From: Streptomyces diastatochromogenes
GTDB lineage: Bacteria; Actinomycetota; Actinomycetes; Streptomycetales; Streptomycetaceae
Assembly: GCF_002242805.1 (NCBI RefSeq)
Contig: NZ_MCGQ01000013.1
Location: 440,540-504,539, forward strand
DNA: 64,000 nt
Direction: 5' to 3'
Positions 33,344-42,650 of this stretch are shown here, one piece after another. The notes beneath the pieces are model-generated. The model saw nothing but the letters and a program-made list of their open reading frames with translations, was not told where the DNA came from and did no database searches. The position numbers were made by a program, and so were the translations under genes. How positions within the stretch are numbered: position 1 is the first letter of the stretch; the number at the start of each line of letters is the position of its first letter.

Positions 33344-36300
33344 ATGGAAACCGCTGGCTCCGGCAGGCGGTACCGCCTGGGGAGACTCGGGTCGTCGCTG
33401 CTGCTGCTCGTCCCGCTGCTCGGGGTGGCCGCGGCCGCCGGGCCGGGCAGCGCCGAACCCCAGGTGAAGGCGGCCGACGCCGCGGCCACCCGCGTCGCGT
33501 ACGCCGGTACCCGGCACCGCAGTCTCGGCCGGGTCGACACCACCACCTCCAGCACACCGCTGTTCGGCGCGGGCCCGGCCCACTACGACGTCCAGCCGTC
33601 CGCCCTCGGCGACCAGTTGGTCTTCGCGAGCCGCCGCGACGAGAGGAGACCGCAGATCTACCTGCGGTCCGCCGACGGTTCGGTACGCCGTCTCACCAGC
33701 GGCCTGGACGCGGCACACCCCCGGCTGACGCCGGACGGCCGGGCCGTGGTGTTCGACTCGGCCGCACCCGGAGGCCCGGACGGCGGGACCCAGCGCGACC
33801 TGTGGCTGGTGCGCACCGACGGCACCGGCCTGACCCGGCTGACCGACACGCCCGCCGACGAGGAGGGCCCGACCGTGTCCCCGGACGGGCAGCGCCTGGC
33901 GTACTCCAGCGACAGCGACCCGGTGGCCGGCCGGCAGATCTACGTCCGGCCTCTGAACGGCGGCACCGCCACCCGGGTCACCGACCCGGCGAACGGCACG
34001 GCCACCGAACCGGCGTGGAACCCGGTCGACGACGCCGAGAACCGGAACTGGATCGCGTACACCGCCACGACCACCGTCGACGGGCAGTCCGTGCCCCACC
34101 TGCGGGTGACGAACGCGGACGGAGCCGGTGACGAGCCGCTCCTCGGGGGCGCGCAGGCACAGTGGCGTGCCCACGGGGCAGCGTGGCTGCCCGACGGGGA
34201 CGGTGTGCTGTTCCTGAGCCCCGAGATCACCTGTGAGTGCGAGGGCGACTGGGACCACGTGTTCCGGGCGACCGCCCACTCCGACCAGGTCCCCGCGCTG
34301 GTGCTCAACGAGGACCGGGAGGTCCTCTCGCCCACCTGGCTCGGGCCGCTCGACGGCGGCGGTGCGGTGGTGGAGCGCACCTCGGCGGCCACCCCGCACA
34401 GGGTGACCCTGCAGGACGTCCGGACGGACGGGACCGACCCCCGCGACCTGGGCCTGCCGATCCTCGACGAGGACCCGGCGGCCGACACCAATACCGATCC
34501 CGCCAAGGACCCGCTGTTCCGGCCCGCGGCCGGGTACGACCCGTGGACCGAGCGGCAGAACTACACGCCCGACGGCCGCCGGATCGTCGTCACCCGCTTC
34601 GAGGACAACGCCGACGGCCAACGGATCGAGCGGATCTGGATGACGGACGCCGACGGCTCCAACGCGGCGCCCCTGCCGCTCGCGGGACGCGGCCCGACGG
34701 ACTGGGACACCGACCCGACGTTCTCCCCGGACGGCAAGTACCTCGCCTTCACCCGGACTTCGCCGGGCGGCGTCGGCGAGGCCGCCGGACCCAGCCGCAT
34801 CCTCATCGCGGAGGTCGCCACCGGCGCGATCACCGGCGAGATCACCCCGCCGGCCGGGCAGCTCCAGGGCCAGGACGCCCAGCCCACCTGGTCCTCCGAC
34901 GGCACCACCCTGGCCTTCACCCGCAACACGGAGATCAACGGGGGCGGCGGCAACAAGCACATATGGACCGTGCCCGTGAACAACCTGTCCCAGCAGCGCG
35001 ACCTGAGCGCCACGAACTGCCCGGGCAACTGCCAGGTCATCGACGACAGCCCGGCGTTCTCCCCGGACGGTCTCGGCATCGCCTTCAACCGCAAGAACGG
35101 CGCCGGCCGGATCGACGAGCAGAACGGCATCCTCCTGACGTCGCTGTCGGGCGACGACTGCCAGGTGCTGCTGCCCACCGCCGCCCGCGACCTGCCCGGC
35201 GCCTGTGGCCGGGAACTGCCGGAGAACACCGGCCCGTTCCAGCCACGGGACGCCGCCTGGACCGCCGACGGCAAGGGTCTGGTGATCAGCGCTCGCCCCG
35301 AGCGAGCCGTCAACTCCCCTGAGAAACTGAAGCTGTTGGACATCGCGTCCGGCGAGCTGACGAAGCTCACGACCGATCTCCCGGGCCGTCAGAAGGAACC
35401 CAGCGTCCAGCAGTCCGTGGACCTTGCCGTCCGGGCGCCCGGCACCGCCCCGGAGGTCACCGTCGGCGACTCCACCACGGTCCGTGTCGACGTCGTGAAC
35501 CACGGCCCCGCGGCCTCCCCCGGCACCCGGCTGACCGTCGCCCCGCCCACCGGCGTGCGGGTCACCCGGATGACCTGGCCCGGCGGCACCTGCGACGCCG
35601 CCTCCCTGCAGTGCACGGTCGGCGTGGTAGCGCCCGGCACGACCGTTCCGGTGGACGTCACCCTCACCGGAGTCACGCCCGGCGACGCGCCGGTCGACTG
35701 GTCGGTCACCGGCGCGGTCCTGGATCCGCAGCCCAGCGACAACGCGGGCCGGACCGTGGTGCCGGTGCGCGAGGCCACCCCGCCCACGCCGCCGCCGACC
35801 CCGCCGCCGACCCCGACTCCCACTCCGACCCGGACCCCGCCCACCGTGCCCCCGCAGCCGCCGGAGCCCAAGGCCGGGCCCGGGGTGCGCGTCACGGCCC
35901 AGCCGAACCCCGGCTACGTCGGCGGGCGCGTGGTCGTGACGTACACCGTCCGCAACGGCCGCAACGCGCTGGCGACCGGGCTGCGGCTGCGCATCGGCCT
36001 CCCCGACGGCATCCCGAACAGCGGGCCGCCGGAGGGCTGCGACCGCTCCTGGGTGTGCGCGCTGCCGGACCTCACGCCGGGCGCGAGCACCGTCGTACGC
36101 GTCGTGCTCAGCCCCGACAAGGCGCTGACCGGCCGTGTCACCGGCGTCCTCACCACCACCGGGACGGACGCCGACAAGAGCGACAACACCGCACGGCAGC
36201 GGCTGCGCATCCTGCAGCCGCGCATCATCGCGGTGCCGGACATCGGAAAGCCCGGGTTCGTCACCTCCGTGCGCGGCAAGGACTTCCCGCCGGGCGTGCC

Positions 36301-36517
36301 GGTGCGGTTCACCTGGAAGCCGGGGATCACCGCGGCGGCGGCGCCGACCGTTCCGAAGCTGGACGGCACGTTCATCGGCCAGCTGCTCATCCTCGCCAAG
36401 GACCAGACCGGACCGCGCGTCATCACCGCCAAGGGCCCCGGTTTCTCACCGGTGACCACCGACTTCCTGGTGGTCAGCGGCAGCGTGCAGCCGCCCGACG
36501 AGGTGACCCGCCGGTGA
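33344..36517 (+). CDS. Secreted WD40-like (PD40/TolB) propeller protein with DUF11/CARDB domains, CIS locus
   Basis: 1057 aa from ATG 33344 (AAGGGG upstream). The signal peptide RYRLGRLGSSLLLLVPLLGV ends near AAAAGPGSAEP. PD40 repeats follow, with signatures such as HPRLTPDGRAVVFDS, GPTVSPDGQRLAYSS, DPTFSPDGKYLAFTR, QPTWSSDGTTLAFTR and SPAFSPDGLGIAFN. Two CARDB/DUF11 beta-sandwich domains (about 690-800 and 845-945) are joined by a Thr-Pro linker (TPPPTPPPTPTPTPTRTPP). A C-terminal Ig-like module ends the protein, with no anchor. Predicted to work outside the membrane, yet its stop overlaps the start of the cap gene (GTGA). Role unknown. Confidence 0.85.
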   Translation: METAGSGRRYRLGRLGSSLLLLVPLLGVAAAAGPGSAEPQVKAADAAATRVAYAGTRHRSLGRVDTTTSSTPLFGAGPAHYDVQPSALGDQLVFASRRDERRPQIYLRSADGSVRRLTSGLDAAHPRLTPDGRAVVFDSAAPGGPDGGTQRDLWLVRTDGTGLTRLTDTPADEEGPTVSPDGQRLAYSSDSDPVAGRQIYVRPLNGGTATRVTDPANGTATEPAWNPVDDAENRNWIAYTATTTVDGQSVPHLRVTNADGAGDEPLLGGAQAQWRAHGAAWLPDGDGVLFLSPEITCECEGDWDHVFRATAHSDQVPALVLNEDREVLSPTWLGPLDGGGAVVERTSAATPHRVTLQDVRTDGTDPRDLGLPILDEDPAADTNTDPAKDPLFRPAAGYDPWTERQNYTPDGRRIVVTRFEDNADGQRIERIWMTDADGSNAAPLPLAGRGPTDWDTDPTFSPDGKYLAFTRTSPGGVGEAAGPSRILIAEVATGAITGEITPPAGQLQGQDAQPTWSSDGTTLAFTRNTEINGGGGNKHIWTVPVNNLSQQRDLSATNCPGNCQVIDDSPAFSPDGLGIAFNRKNGAGRIDEQNGILLTSLSGDDCQVLLPTAARDLPGACGRELPENTGPFQPRDAAWTADGKGLVISARPERAVNSPEKLKLLDIASGELTKLTTDLPGRQKEPSVQQSVDLAVRAPGTAPEVTVGDSTTVRVDVVNHGPAASPGTRLTVAPPTGVRVTRMTWPGGTCDAASLQCTVGVVAPGTTVPVDVTLTGVTPGDAPVDWSVTGAVLDPQPSDNAGRTVVPVREATPPTPPPTPPPTPTPTPTRTPPTVPPQPPEPKAGPGVRVTAQPNPGYVGGRVVVTYTVRNGRNALATGLRLRIGLPDGIPNSGPPEGCDRSWVCALPDLTPGASTVVRVVLSPDKALTGRVTGVLTTTGTDADKSDNTARQRLRILQPRIIAVPDIGKPGFVTSVRGKDFPPGVPVRFTWKPGITAAAAPTVPKLDGTFIGQLLILAKDQTGPRVITAKGPGFSPVTTDFLVVSGSVQPPDEVTRR

Positions 36518-37221
36518 TCCACGAGGTCGACGAGGGGCTGCGCCGCCTGCTCGAAGCATCGGGCCTGCAGGCATCGGGCGTCGACGTGGTCTTCGACGCC
36601 CCCACCCGGGACTGGGCGGCGCGCCGCAGCGCCCCGACGGTCTGCGTCTTCCTGTACCACATCCGCGAGGACGCCACCCGGCGCGGCAGCGGCGCCGGGG
36701 AGGTGTACGACGAGGACGGGCATCTCGTGGCGCGCCGCAGCCCGCCGCGCTGGTTCGAGCTGACGTACCTGGTCACGGCGTGGGCGAGCCGCCCGCAGGA
36801 CGAACACCGGCTGCTCTCGCAGGTGCTCGCCTGTCTGGTGGCCCACGACACGCTGCCCGCACGGCTGCTCACCGGCTCGCTCGCCGAACTCGGCCTGACC
36901 GTGGGACTGGACACCGCCGGGGCCGGCCTCGACGCACCGGCCGCCTCCGATGTGTGGTCCGCGCTCGGCGGGGAGATGAAGGCCTCCCTCGGGGTTCAGG
37001 TGCGGGCACCGCTCGCCGGCGTGACCACGGCCGCCGCACCCCCGGTCACGGAAGGCCTCGTCGTACGTTCCGCGGCCGGGCGCGAGGGCGAGGACGTGAC
37101 GTCCGGGCGCCGGTTGCGGTACACGGAGGTCAGCGATCCGGGGCCGGAGGGCTTCACCGGCCCGCGCGAGCGGCCGCCCGCCCCCGCCCGACGCCGCCGC
37201 AGGGGGGACCGCCAGCCGTGA
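36514..37221 (+). CDS. cis16: CIS cap / tail-terminator protein (DUF4255, Afp16-like)
   Basis: 235 aa, GTG at 36514 coupled to the gene before it. IHEVDEGLRRLLEASGLQAS, then DVVFDAPTRDWAARRSAPTV with CVFLYHIREDATRR and WFELTYLVTAWASRPQDEHR is the DUF4255/Pvc16 N-terminal signature. This family caps the distal end of the sheath-tube complex and fixes its length. The last 50 residues are Arg/Pro-rich and variable. Stop overlaps the ATPase start (GTGA). Confidence 0.92.
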   Translation: MIHEVDEGLRRLLEASGLQASGVDVVFDAPTRDWAARRSAPTVCVFLYHIREDATRRGSGAGEVYDEDGHLVARRSPPRWFELTYLVTAWASRPQDEHRLLSQVLACLVAHDTLPARLLTGSLAELGLTVGLDTAGAGLDAPAASDVWSALGGEMKASLGVQVRAPLAGVTTAAAPPVTEGLVVRSAAGREGEDVTSGRRLRYTEVSDPGPEGFTGPRERPPAPARRRRRGDRQP

Positions 37222-39371
37222 CACACACCGCCGGACATGTCGTGGACGACCGAGCCGCTGTCCACCCCCATGCCGATGCTGCTGCCGAAGCCGTCTCCGG
37301 CGACGTGGACCACCTGTGGACGCGGCTTCGCGTGGTCGAGGAGCGGGTGCGCCACGCGGTGGCGGTCCGCCGGGCCGGCGATCCCGACCCCGACGACCCG
37401 TACCGCGGCCAGTACCTCACCCCCGAGGCGGCGGCCCGCATCCTGGACGAGCCGGGCGGCCTCGGCGTATCCGCGCACGAGCCGTGGCAGCCGCCCGCCG
37501 GGTCCGTCCTCGACGGCCTCGCCCGGCGGTTCGGGCTGTCCCCGCTGGACCTCGACCTGCTCCTGGTCGCGGTGGCACCCGACCTCGACGCGCGGTTCGA
37601 GCGGCTCTACGGCTACCTCAACGACGACCTGACCCGCCGTCGCCCCACGGTCGGGCTCGCCCTGGAGCTGTGCGGGCTGGCCGGGGCGGCGTCCGCCCGG
37701 TTCCGGCTCGCTCCCGGGGCGCCGCTGATCGTGGGGGGTCTGGTGGAGGTCACCGAGCCCGAACGGCCGCCGCTGTCCAGGGTGTTGGCGGTCCCCGACC
37801 GGGTCACCGGGCACCTGCTGGGCAGTGCCCGGCCCGACGCCCGGCTCGCCGGGGTGCTCGGCCAAGCCCAGGAGGACCCGACCGCCGAGGACGCGGACGT
37901 CCACCGCACGGCGGCAGCGGCCGGCACCGGCGTAGGCCTCGTCCATCTGCGCAGCCGGGGCGGCGACGCGGCGGGGCTGGCCGCCGCCGCCCTGCACGCG
38001 GCCGGGCTGCGCCCGCTGGTCCTGGACCCGGTGGCGCTCGCCCGACACCCCTCCGACGTACCGGAGCTCGCCCGGATCGCCGCCCTCGAAGCCCGCCTCA
38101 TCGGCGCCGGAGTCGTCGTCGGCCCCCTGGAGGCCCTCCCCGGAGAGCCCGCCGAACGGGCCCGCACGCTCGGGGCGTTGTGCTCGGCGCTGCGAGGGAT
38201 CCCCCTGATCACGCACGGCACCGTCGGCTGGGCCCCGGAATGGGCGGCCGACACCCCCGTCGCCCTGACCGTGCCGGCGCCCTCGCCGGAGCGGCAGGCC
38301 GAGCGTTGGCGGCACGCCCTCCAACGGGCGGCCGAGAACAACGCCGACAACAGCTCCCGCGACGGCCTCGCTCTCGGCGATGTCGACGCGCTTGCCGAAG
38401 CGGTCGCCGCGCACCGCCTTGACTCCGGGCAGTTGCGTCGCGCCGCCGATGTGGCGGTGCGTACGGCTGCCCTCGCGGGGCGCCCGGTCCACCCCGACGA
38501 TCTGCGCACCGCCGTACGGGCGCAGAACGGCGCGGGGCTCGACCGGCTCGCCCGCCGGGTGGAGCCGGGGGTCGGCTGGGACGACCTGGTGCTGCCGGCG
38601 CCCACCCACCGCAGGCTGCGCGAACTCGCGCTGCGCGCCCGCCACCGCGAGCAGGTGCTCGGGCAGTGGGGGATGCGGCCCGGCGGCGGCCGGGGACGCG
38701 GAGTGATCGCGCTGTTCGCCGGCGAGTCGGGCACCGGCAAGACCATGTCCGCCGAGGTCGTCGCGGCGGACCTGGGCATGGACCTGTACGTGGTGGACCT
38801 GTCCACGGTCGTCGACAAGTACGTGGGGGAGACCGAGAAGAACCTGGAGCGGATCTTCACCGAGGCGTCGGCCGTCAACGCGGTCCTGCTCTTCGACGAG
38901 GCCGACGCGATCTTCGGCAAGCGCTCGGAGGTGAAGGACGCGCACGACCGGCACGCCAACATCGAGTCGGCGTACCTGCTGCAGCGCATGGAGTCCTTCG
39001 ACGGGATCGCGGTGCTGACCACCAACCTGCGGGCCAACCTGGACGAGGCGTTCACCCGCCGCCTCGACGTGGTGGCCGACTTCCCGGTGCCCGACTCCGG
39101 CCAGCGCCTCGCCCTGTGGGAGCGCTGCCTGGGCGACCGGCTGCCCCGCGCCGCCGATCTGGACCCCGTCTTCTGCGCCGACCGCTTCGAACTCGCCGGC
39201 GGCTCCATCCGCGCCTGCGCGGTGACCGCGGCCTACCTGGCGGCCGAGTCCGGCAGCCCGCTCACCATGCGGCAGCTGGTGACGGCGGTCGCGCAGGAGT
39301 ACCGCAAACTGGGACGGCTGGTCCTGGAGGGCGAGTTCGGTCCGTATCTGGCGGAGGTCACCGGCGCCTAG
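37218..39371 (+). CDS. cis15: CIS-associated AAA+ ATPase (Afp15-like)
   Basis: 717 aa, GTG at 37218 overlapping the cap-gene stop. The N-terminal 450 residues are a degenerate winged/AAA-like region (DHLWTRLRVVEERVRHAVAV, DLDLLLVAVAPDLDARFERL). The C-terminal AAA+ domain has Walker A GESGTGKT (502-509), Walker B LLFDEADA (from 557), sensor 1 TTNLRANLDEAF and an arginine finger in FTRRLDV. In Afp/PVC systems this ATPase aids particle assembly or maturation. It ends the left CIS operon, 12 nt before the convergent cargo-like gene. Confidence 0.94.
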   Translation: MTHTAGHVVDDRAAVHPHADAAAEAVSGDVDHLWTRLRVVEERVRHAVAVRRAGDPDPDDPYRGQYLTPEAAARILDEPGGLGVSAHEPWQPPAGSVLDGLARRFGLSPLDLDLLLVAVAPDLDARFERLYGYLNDDLTRRRPTVGLALELCGLAGAASARFRLAPGAPLIVGGLVEVTEPERPPLSRVLAVPDRVTGHLLGSARPDARLAGVLGQAQEDPTAEDADVHRTAAAAGTGVGLVHLRSRGGDAAGLAAAALHAAGLRPLVLDPVALARHPSDVPELARIAALEARLIGAGVVVGPLEALPGEPAERARTLGALCSALRGIPLITHGTVGWAPEWAADTPVALTVPAPSPERQAERWRHALQRAAENNADNSSRDGLALGDVDALAEAVAAHRLDSGQLRRAADVAVRTAALAGRPVHPDDLRTAVRAQNGAGLDRLARRVEPGVGWDDLVLPAPTHRRLRELALRARHREQVLGQWGMRPGGGRGRGVIALFAGESGTGKTMSAEVVAADLGMDLYVVDLSTVVDKYVGETEKNLERIFTEASAVNAVLLFDEADAIFGKRSEVKDAHDRHANIESAYLLQRMESFDGIAVLTTNLRANLDEAFTRRLDVVADFPVPDSGQRLALWERCLGDRLPRAADLDPVFCADRFELAGGSIRACAVTAAYLAAESGSPLTMRQLVTAVAQEYRKLGRLVLEGEFGPYLAEVTGA

Positions 39372-39383
39372 CCAGGCGAACTC

Positions 39384-40808
39384 TTATTTGAACACCGCCG
39401 CCTTGTACGCAGCAATTTTCCTGGCTTCCTCCACCTTCTGCGCCCCTTGGAATTGATTCATATGGGCCACGAGTGCGATCGGGTCCTGGATCTTGAGGAG
39501 GTATTCGGCCATTTCCTCTGTCTTGACCGCTTCGCGGAACTCCTCCTCGGTCATCGGGGACACCCCTTCCTCCAGCGTGTCTTTTCGCTCGATCGCGACG
39601 ATCTCGTAGGGTGCGCCCTGCTTCGCGATCCACCCGAACTCGCCGGATGAGCCCTTCGCCAGATACTTTCTCTTGATCCGGACAGTGAGCACGAGTCCAA
39701 GCCGGGCTTCCGACGCGAAATGGGTAGCCGTTTTGGCATTCGTAGAAAATTCGATCAGCTCTGCGGTGCGCTCGTTGCGGGTCTGATTCACATATCCTGT
39801 GACGTCCTCGGGATCGGGCTTCGTGGTGTGCTCGTCAGGTGTCTGGAGTATCTTCTGGAGGCTGACGAAAGAGCCGCGAATCACCTCCCTCTGGAGATGC
39901 AGCCGCTGCGTGGGCGTCACACCGCGCTTCAGAAAGACTTCCTGTTCGCTGTCTTCGGGCAGCCCTGCGATGTGATCTTCGGCGCTGAGTTCCTGAGGCT
40001 GATCCTGCAGTGCGATCCGTCGCCCCTCCGGCTGTTCGTCCTCCATCATCCGCTGGACGGTTTCGTGGGAGCCGTTCGCCGCTCTGCGCTGGGCGATGAG
40101 GGAGGGGGCGGTCGTCTCCGCCGCGGCGTAGGCGTTGCCGTCCTTCTCCGCTGCCCGTTCGGAGTCCTGCTTCGGGTCGGTGACGCTGACTCCGGCGCTG
40201 TTGCTGTGGCCTGTCTCGGGTATGCCCTTGAGGTTCTTGTCGACGTGGCTGAGCTCGTGGCCGATCAGCTTCTCGTCGCCTGCGGTCCCGGCAGCGAGGA
40301 AGATGTGGTTACCGATGGTCATGGCCTGGGCCCCCATCGCCGCCGTGGCACGTTGGGCCACCGCGTCATGGTGGACGCGGGTGGAGGAGAGCCTGTCGTT
40401 CTGATAGAACGCACCGGCCTTCGCCACGACCGACGAGGGCAACGACTCGCTCGGCGAGTTCATGGCGGCGGCCAGCAGGGCGCTCTGCCCTTCCGGGCCG
40501 GTGTCCTGCACCCTGCCGTGGACGTGCCCGTCCTCCTCCTCGGCGCGCGCGACGGTGGCGTCGCCCAAGGAACGCTGGACCGGAGGTTCCTGCGACTGGT
40601 GCCCGCATCCGGGACCGTGCTGATGCTGGTCCTGCGCTCCCGGGTGCCCGGCCCGCCGCAGCCTCTCGACCACTGCCTGATTCCCGGCCTGGCTCTGCGG
40701 AGCAAGCATCCGTTGCACGGCCGTTCCGGCGGATGTGGGAGTCGCCCGCGTCCGCTGAGGTGCCCGCTCTTTACCCGCCGCGGTGTTCTCGTCACGGGCC
40801 AGTCCCAT
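39384..40808 (-). CDS. DUF4157 (eCIS core) protein with C-terminal ADP-ribosyltransferase-like toxin domain, putative cargo
   Basis: 474 aa from the ATG at 40808 (GGAGGAAG 4 nt upstream). Residues 1-250: Gln/Ala-rich region with VQR at 31-33 and 77-79, then the DUF4157 metallopeptidase-like core GHELSHV (HExxH at 184-188). VQR recurs at 251-253. The C-terminal part has FLKRGVT (Arg295), EFSTNAKTATHFA (Ser355-Thr356) and SSGEFGWIAKQGAPYEIVAI (Glu390), fitting the Arg / Ser-Thr-x / Glu order of ADP-ribosyltransferase folds; this is inference. GC is about 75-77% before, and 57-63% after, residue 253 or so. Opposite strand to the structural genes. DUF4157 proteins are the known companions and effectors of eCIS particles. 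Confidence 0.85.
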   Translation of the reverse strand: MGLARDENTAAGKERAPQRTRATPTSAGTAVQRMLAPQSQAGNQAVVERLRRAGHPGAQDQHQHGPGCGHQSQEPPVQRSLGDATVARAEEEDGHVHGRVQDTGPEGQSALLAAAMNSPSESLPSSVVAKAGAFYQNDRLSSTRVHHDAVAQRATAAMGAQAMTIGNHIFLAAGTAGDEKLIGHELSHVDKNLKGIPETGHSNSAGVSVTDPKQDSERAAEKDGNAYAAAETTAPSLIAQRRAANGSHETVQRMMEDEQPEGRRIALQDQPQELSAEDHIAGLPEDSEQEVFLKRGVTPTQRLHLQREVIRGSFVSLQKILQTPDEHTTKPDPEDVTGYVNQTRNERTAELIEFSTNAKTATHFASEARLGLVLTVRIKRKYLAKGSSGEFGWIAKQGAPYEIVAIERKDTLEEGVSPMTEEEFREAVKTEEMAEYLLKIQDPIALVAHMNQFQGAQKVEEARKIAAYKAAVFK

Positions 40809-41090
40809 ATGTCTTCCTCCCGCAATCAAAGGCGAACCAACCGCCTCACGCTCGCACGAAAGATGGCCGCTGCTGCGGCCCCCAGTCGACCGCCCCCGCG
40901 AACGACGCGTCCAGGTCCGTACGGGCACGGCGAGGGCAAGTCGGGGCGGCGGCCGGGCCGTTGGCACGTGCAGGTGAAGGCAGCGATCTTGCCCTCGGCC
41001 CGGTCCCCGCGTCCCTGTCGCCCCCGCGGAGCTCCCGCGCAGACTCGGCCTGGACGCAGGACTGACCCGTAAGGACGCGAAGGAGCGAGC
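40809..41090. promoter_or_regulatory. Divergent promoter region, cargo-like gene versus sheath operon
   Basis: 282 nt with no gene. It contains the hairpin GGCCGC-TGCT-GCGGCC (40865-40880) and must hold the promoter for the large structural operon starting at 41091, whose ribosome site is AAGGAGCG (41079-41086). No TAnnnT lies at leaderless distance from either start. Confidence 0.5.
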
Positions 41091-42650
41091 ATGCCGACGT
41101 ACCTCACCCCGGGCGTGTACGTGGAGGAGGTGCAGTCCGGTGCCCGGCCGATCGAAGGGGTCGGCACCGCCGTCGCCGCGTTCGTGGGCTTCGCCGCGAA
41201 CGGCCCGTTCCACGCGCCGACGCTGGTCACCAGCTGGGACCAGTACACCCAGCTGTTCGGTGGCTTCACCGAGGGCGCCTACCTGCCGCAGGCGGTCTAC
41301 GGCTACTTCGCCAACGGCGGCGGCGCCGCGTACATCGTGCGGATCGGCGGATCCGCCGAGGGCGCCTCCGCGCCGGCGGCCCAGGGCGCCAAGCGGCAGG
41401 AGACCAAGGCCGTGGAGCCGGCGGAGCTGGGCGGTTTCCTGGTCGCGGCCAGGCCGGGCGTCTCCGGGGTGTCGGTGGAGGTCGCCGACGCGGACGGCGA
41501 GAACCCGCCGGAGGACCGCTTCAAGGTCCTGGTCCGCCAGGGCGACCAGGTGGCGGAGACGTACGAGGCCTCCGCCCGCAAGAACGTCAAGGGGTACCTG
41601 GTCACCCAGGCCCGCGCCTCCAGGCTGATCGAGGTCACCGAGCAGCGCGGCGCGGCCCAGAGCAGGCCCGCCAACCAGACCGTGGCGCTGGCCGACGCCC
41701 CGGCCGCGCCCGCCGTACCCGGCTCCGGTCAGGTGTCCCGCCTCGACGCGGCCGAGTACGTCGGTGACGCCGCGGCCCGCACCGGGTTCGGCGGCCTGGA
41801 GACCATCGACGAGATCACCATGGTCGCGGTGCCCGACCTGATGAGCGCCTACCAGCGCGGCGACATCGACGCCGAGGGCGTACGCACCGTGCAGCTCGCC
41901 GTGATCTCGCACTGCGAGCAGATGGGCGACCGGGTCGCCGTCCTGGACGCCCCGCCCGGGCTCTCCGCCCAGCAGGTGCGCACCTGGCGCAACGACGAGG
42001 CGGGCTACGACTCCCGGTACGCCACCCTCTACTACCCGTGGGTGCGGGTCTTCGACCCGGGCGCCGGACGCAACACCCTCGTCCCGCCGAGCGGTCACGT
42101 CGCCGGTGTGTGGGCGCGCAGCGACGCCGAGCGCGGTGTGCACAAGGCGCCCGCCAACGAGGTGATCCGCGGCGCGGTCGACCTGGAGCTCCGGCTCAGC
42201 AAGGGCGAGCAGGACCTGCTGAACCCGATCGGGGTGAACTGCATCCGGGCCTTCCCCGGCCGGGGCATCCGGATCTGGGGTGCCCGCACCCTCTCCTCCG
42301 ACCCGGCCTGGCGCTACCTGAACGTGCGCCGTCTCTTCAACTACCTGGAGGAGTCGATCCTCCTGGGCACCCAGTGGGTCGTCTTCGAGCCGAACGACGA
42401 CCGGCTGTGGTCGAGCATCCGGCGCAACGTCACGGCGTTCCTCAGCGAGGAGTGGCGCCGCGGCGCCCTGTTCGGCCGCACCGCCGAAGAGGCCTTCTAC
42501 GTGAAGTGCGACCGCGACAACAACCCGCAGGAGTCCATCGACCAGGGCCGGGTCGTCTGCGAGATCGGCGTCTCGCCGGTCAAGCCCGCCGAGTTCGTGG
42601 TCTTCCGGCTGGCCCAGTTCTCCGACAGCACCAGCCTCATCGACGAGTGA
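41091..42650 (+). CDS. cis2: CIS contractile sheath protein
   Basis: 519 aa, ATG with AAGGAGCG upstream. N-terminal sheath signature PTYLTPGVYVEEVQSGARPI, then GVGTAVAAFVGFAANGPFHA and WDQYTQLFGGFTEGAYLPQA with YFANGGGAAYIVRI, characteristic of phage and CIS sheaths. The C-terminal domain (GINCIRAFPGRGIRIWGART-like segment at 42226-42290, VRRLFNYLEESILLGTQWVV, FEPNDDRLW, CEIGVSPVKPAEFVVFRLAQ) forms the handshake lattice. A single sheath gene, unlike the three of Afp/PVC. Contracts to drive the inner tube. Confidence 0.97.
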   Translation: MPTYLTPGVYVEEVQSGARPIEGVGTAVAAFVGFAANGPFHAPTLVTSWDQYTQLFGGFTEGAYLPQAVYGYFANGGGAAYIVRIGGSAEGASAPAAQGAKRQETKAVEPAELGGFLVAARPGVSGVSVEVADADGENPPEDRFKVLVRQGDQVAETYEASARKNVKGYLVTQARASRLIEVTEQRGAAQSRPANQTVALADAPAAPAVPGSGQVSRLDAAEYVGDAAARTGFGGLETIDEITMVAVPDLMSAYQRGDIDAEGVRTVQLAVISHCEQMGDRVAVLDAPPGLSAQQVRTWRNDEAGYDSRYATLYYPWVRVFDPGAGRNTLVPPSGHVAGVWARSDAERGVHKAPANEVIRGAVDLELRLSKGEQDLLNPIGVNCIRAFPGRGIRIWGARTLSSDPAWRYLNVRRLFNYLEESILLGTQWVVFEPNDDRLWSSIRRNVTAFLSEEWRRGALFGRTAEEAFYVKCDRDNNPQESIDQGRVVCEIGVSPVKPAEFVVFRLAQFSDSTSLIDE

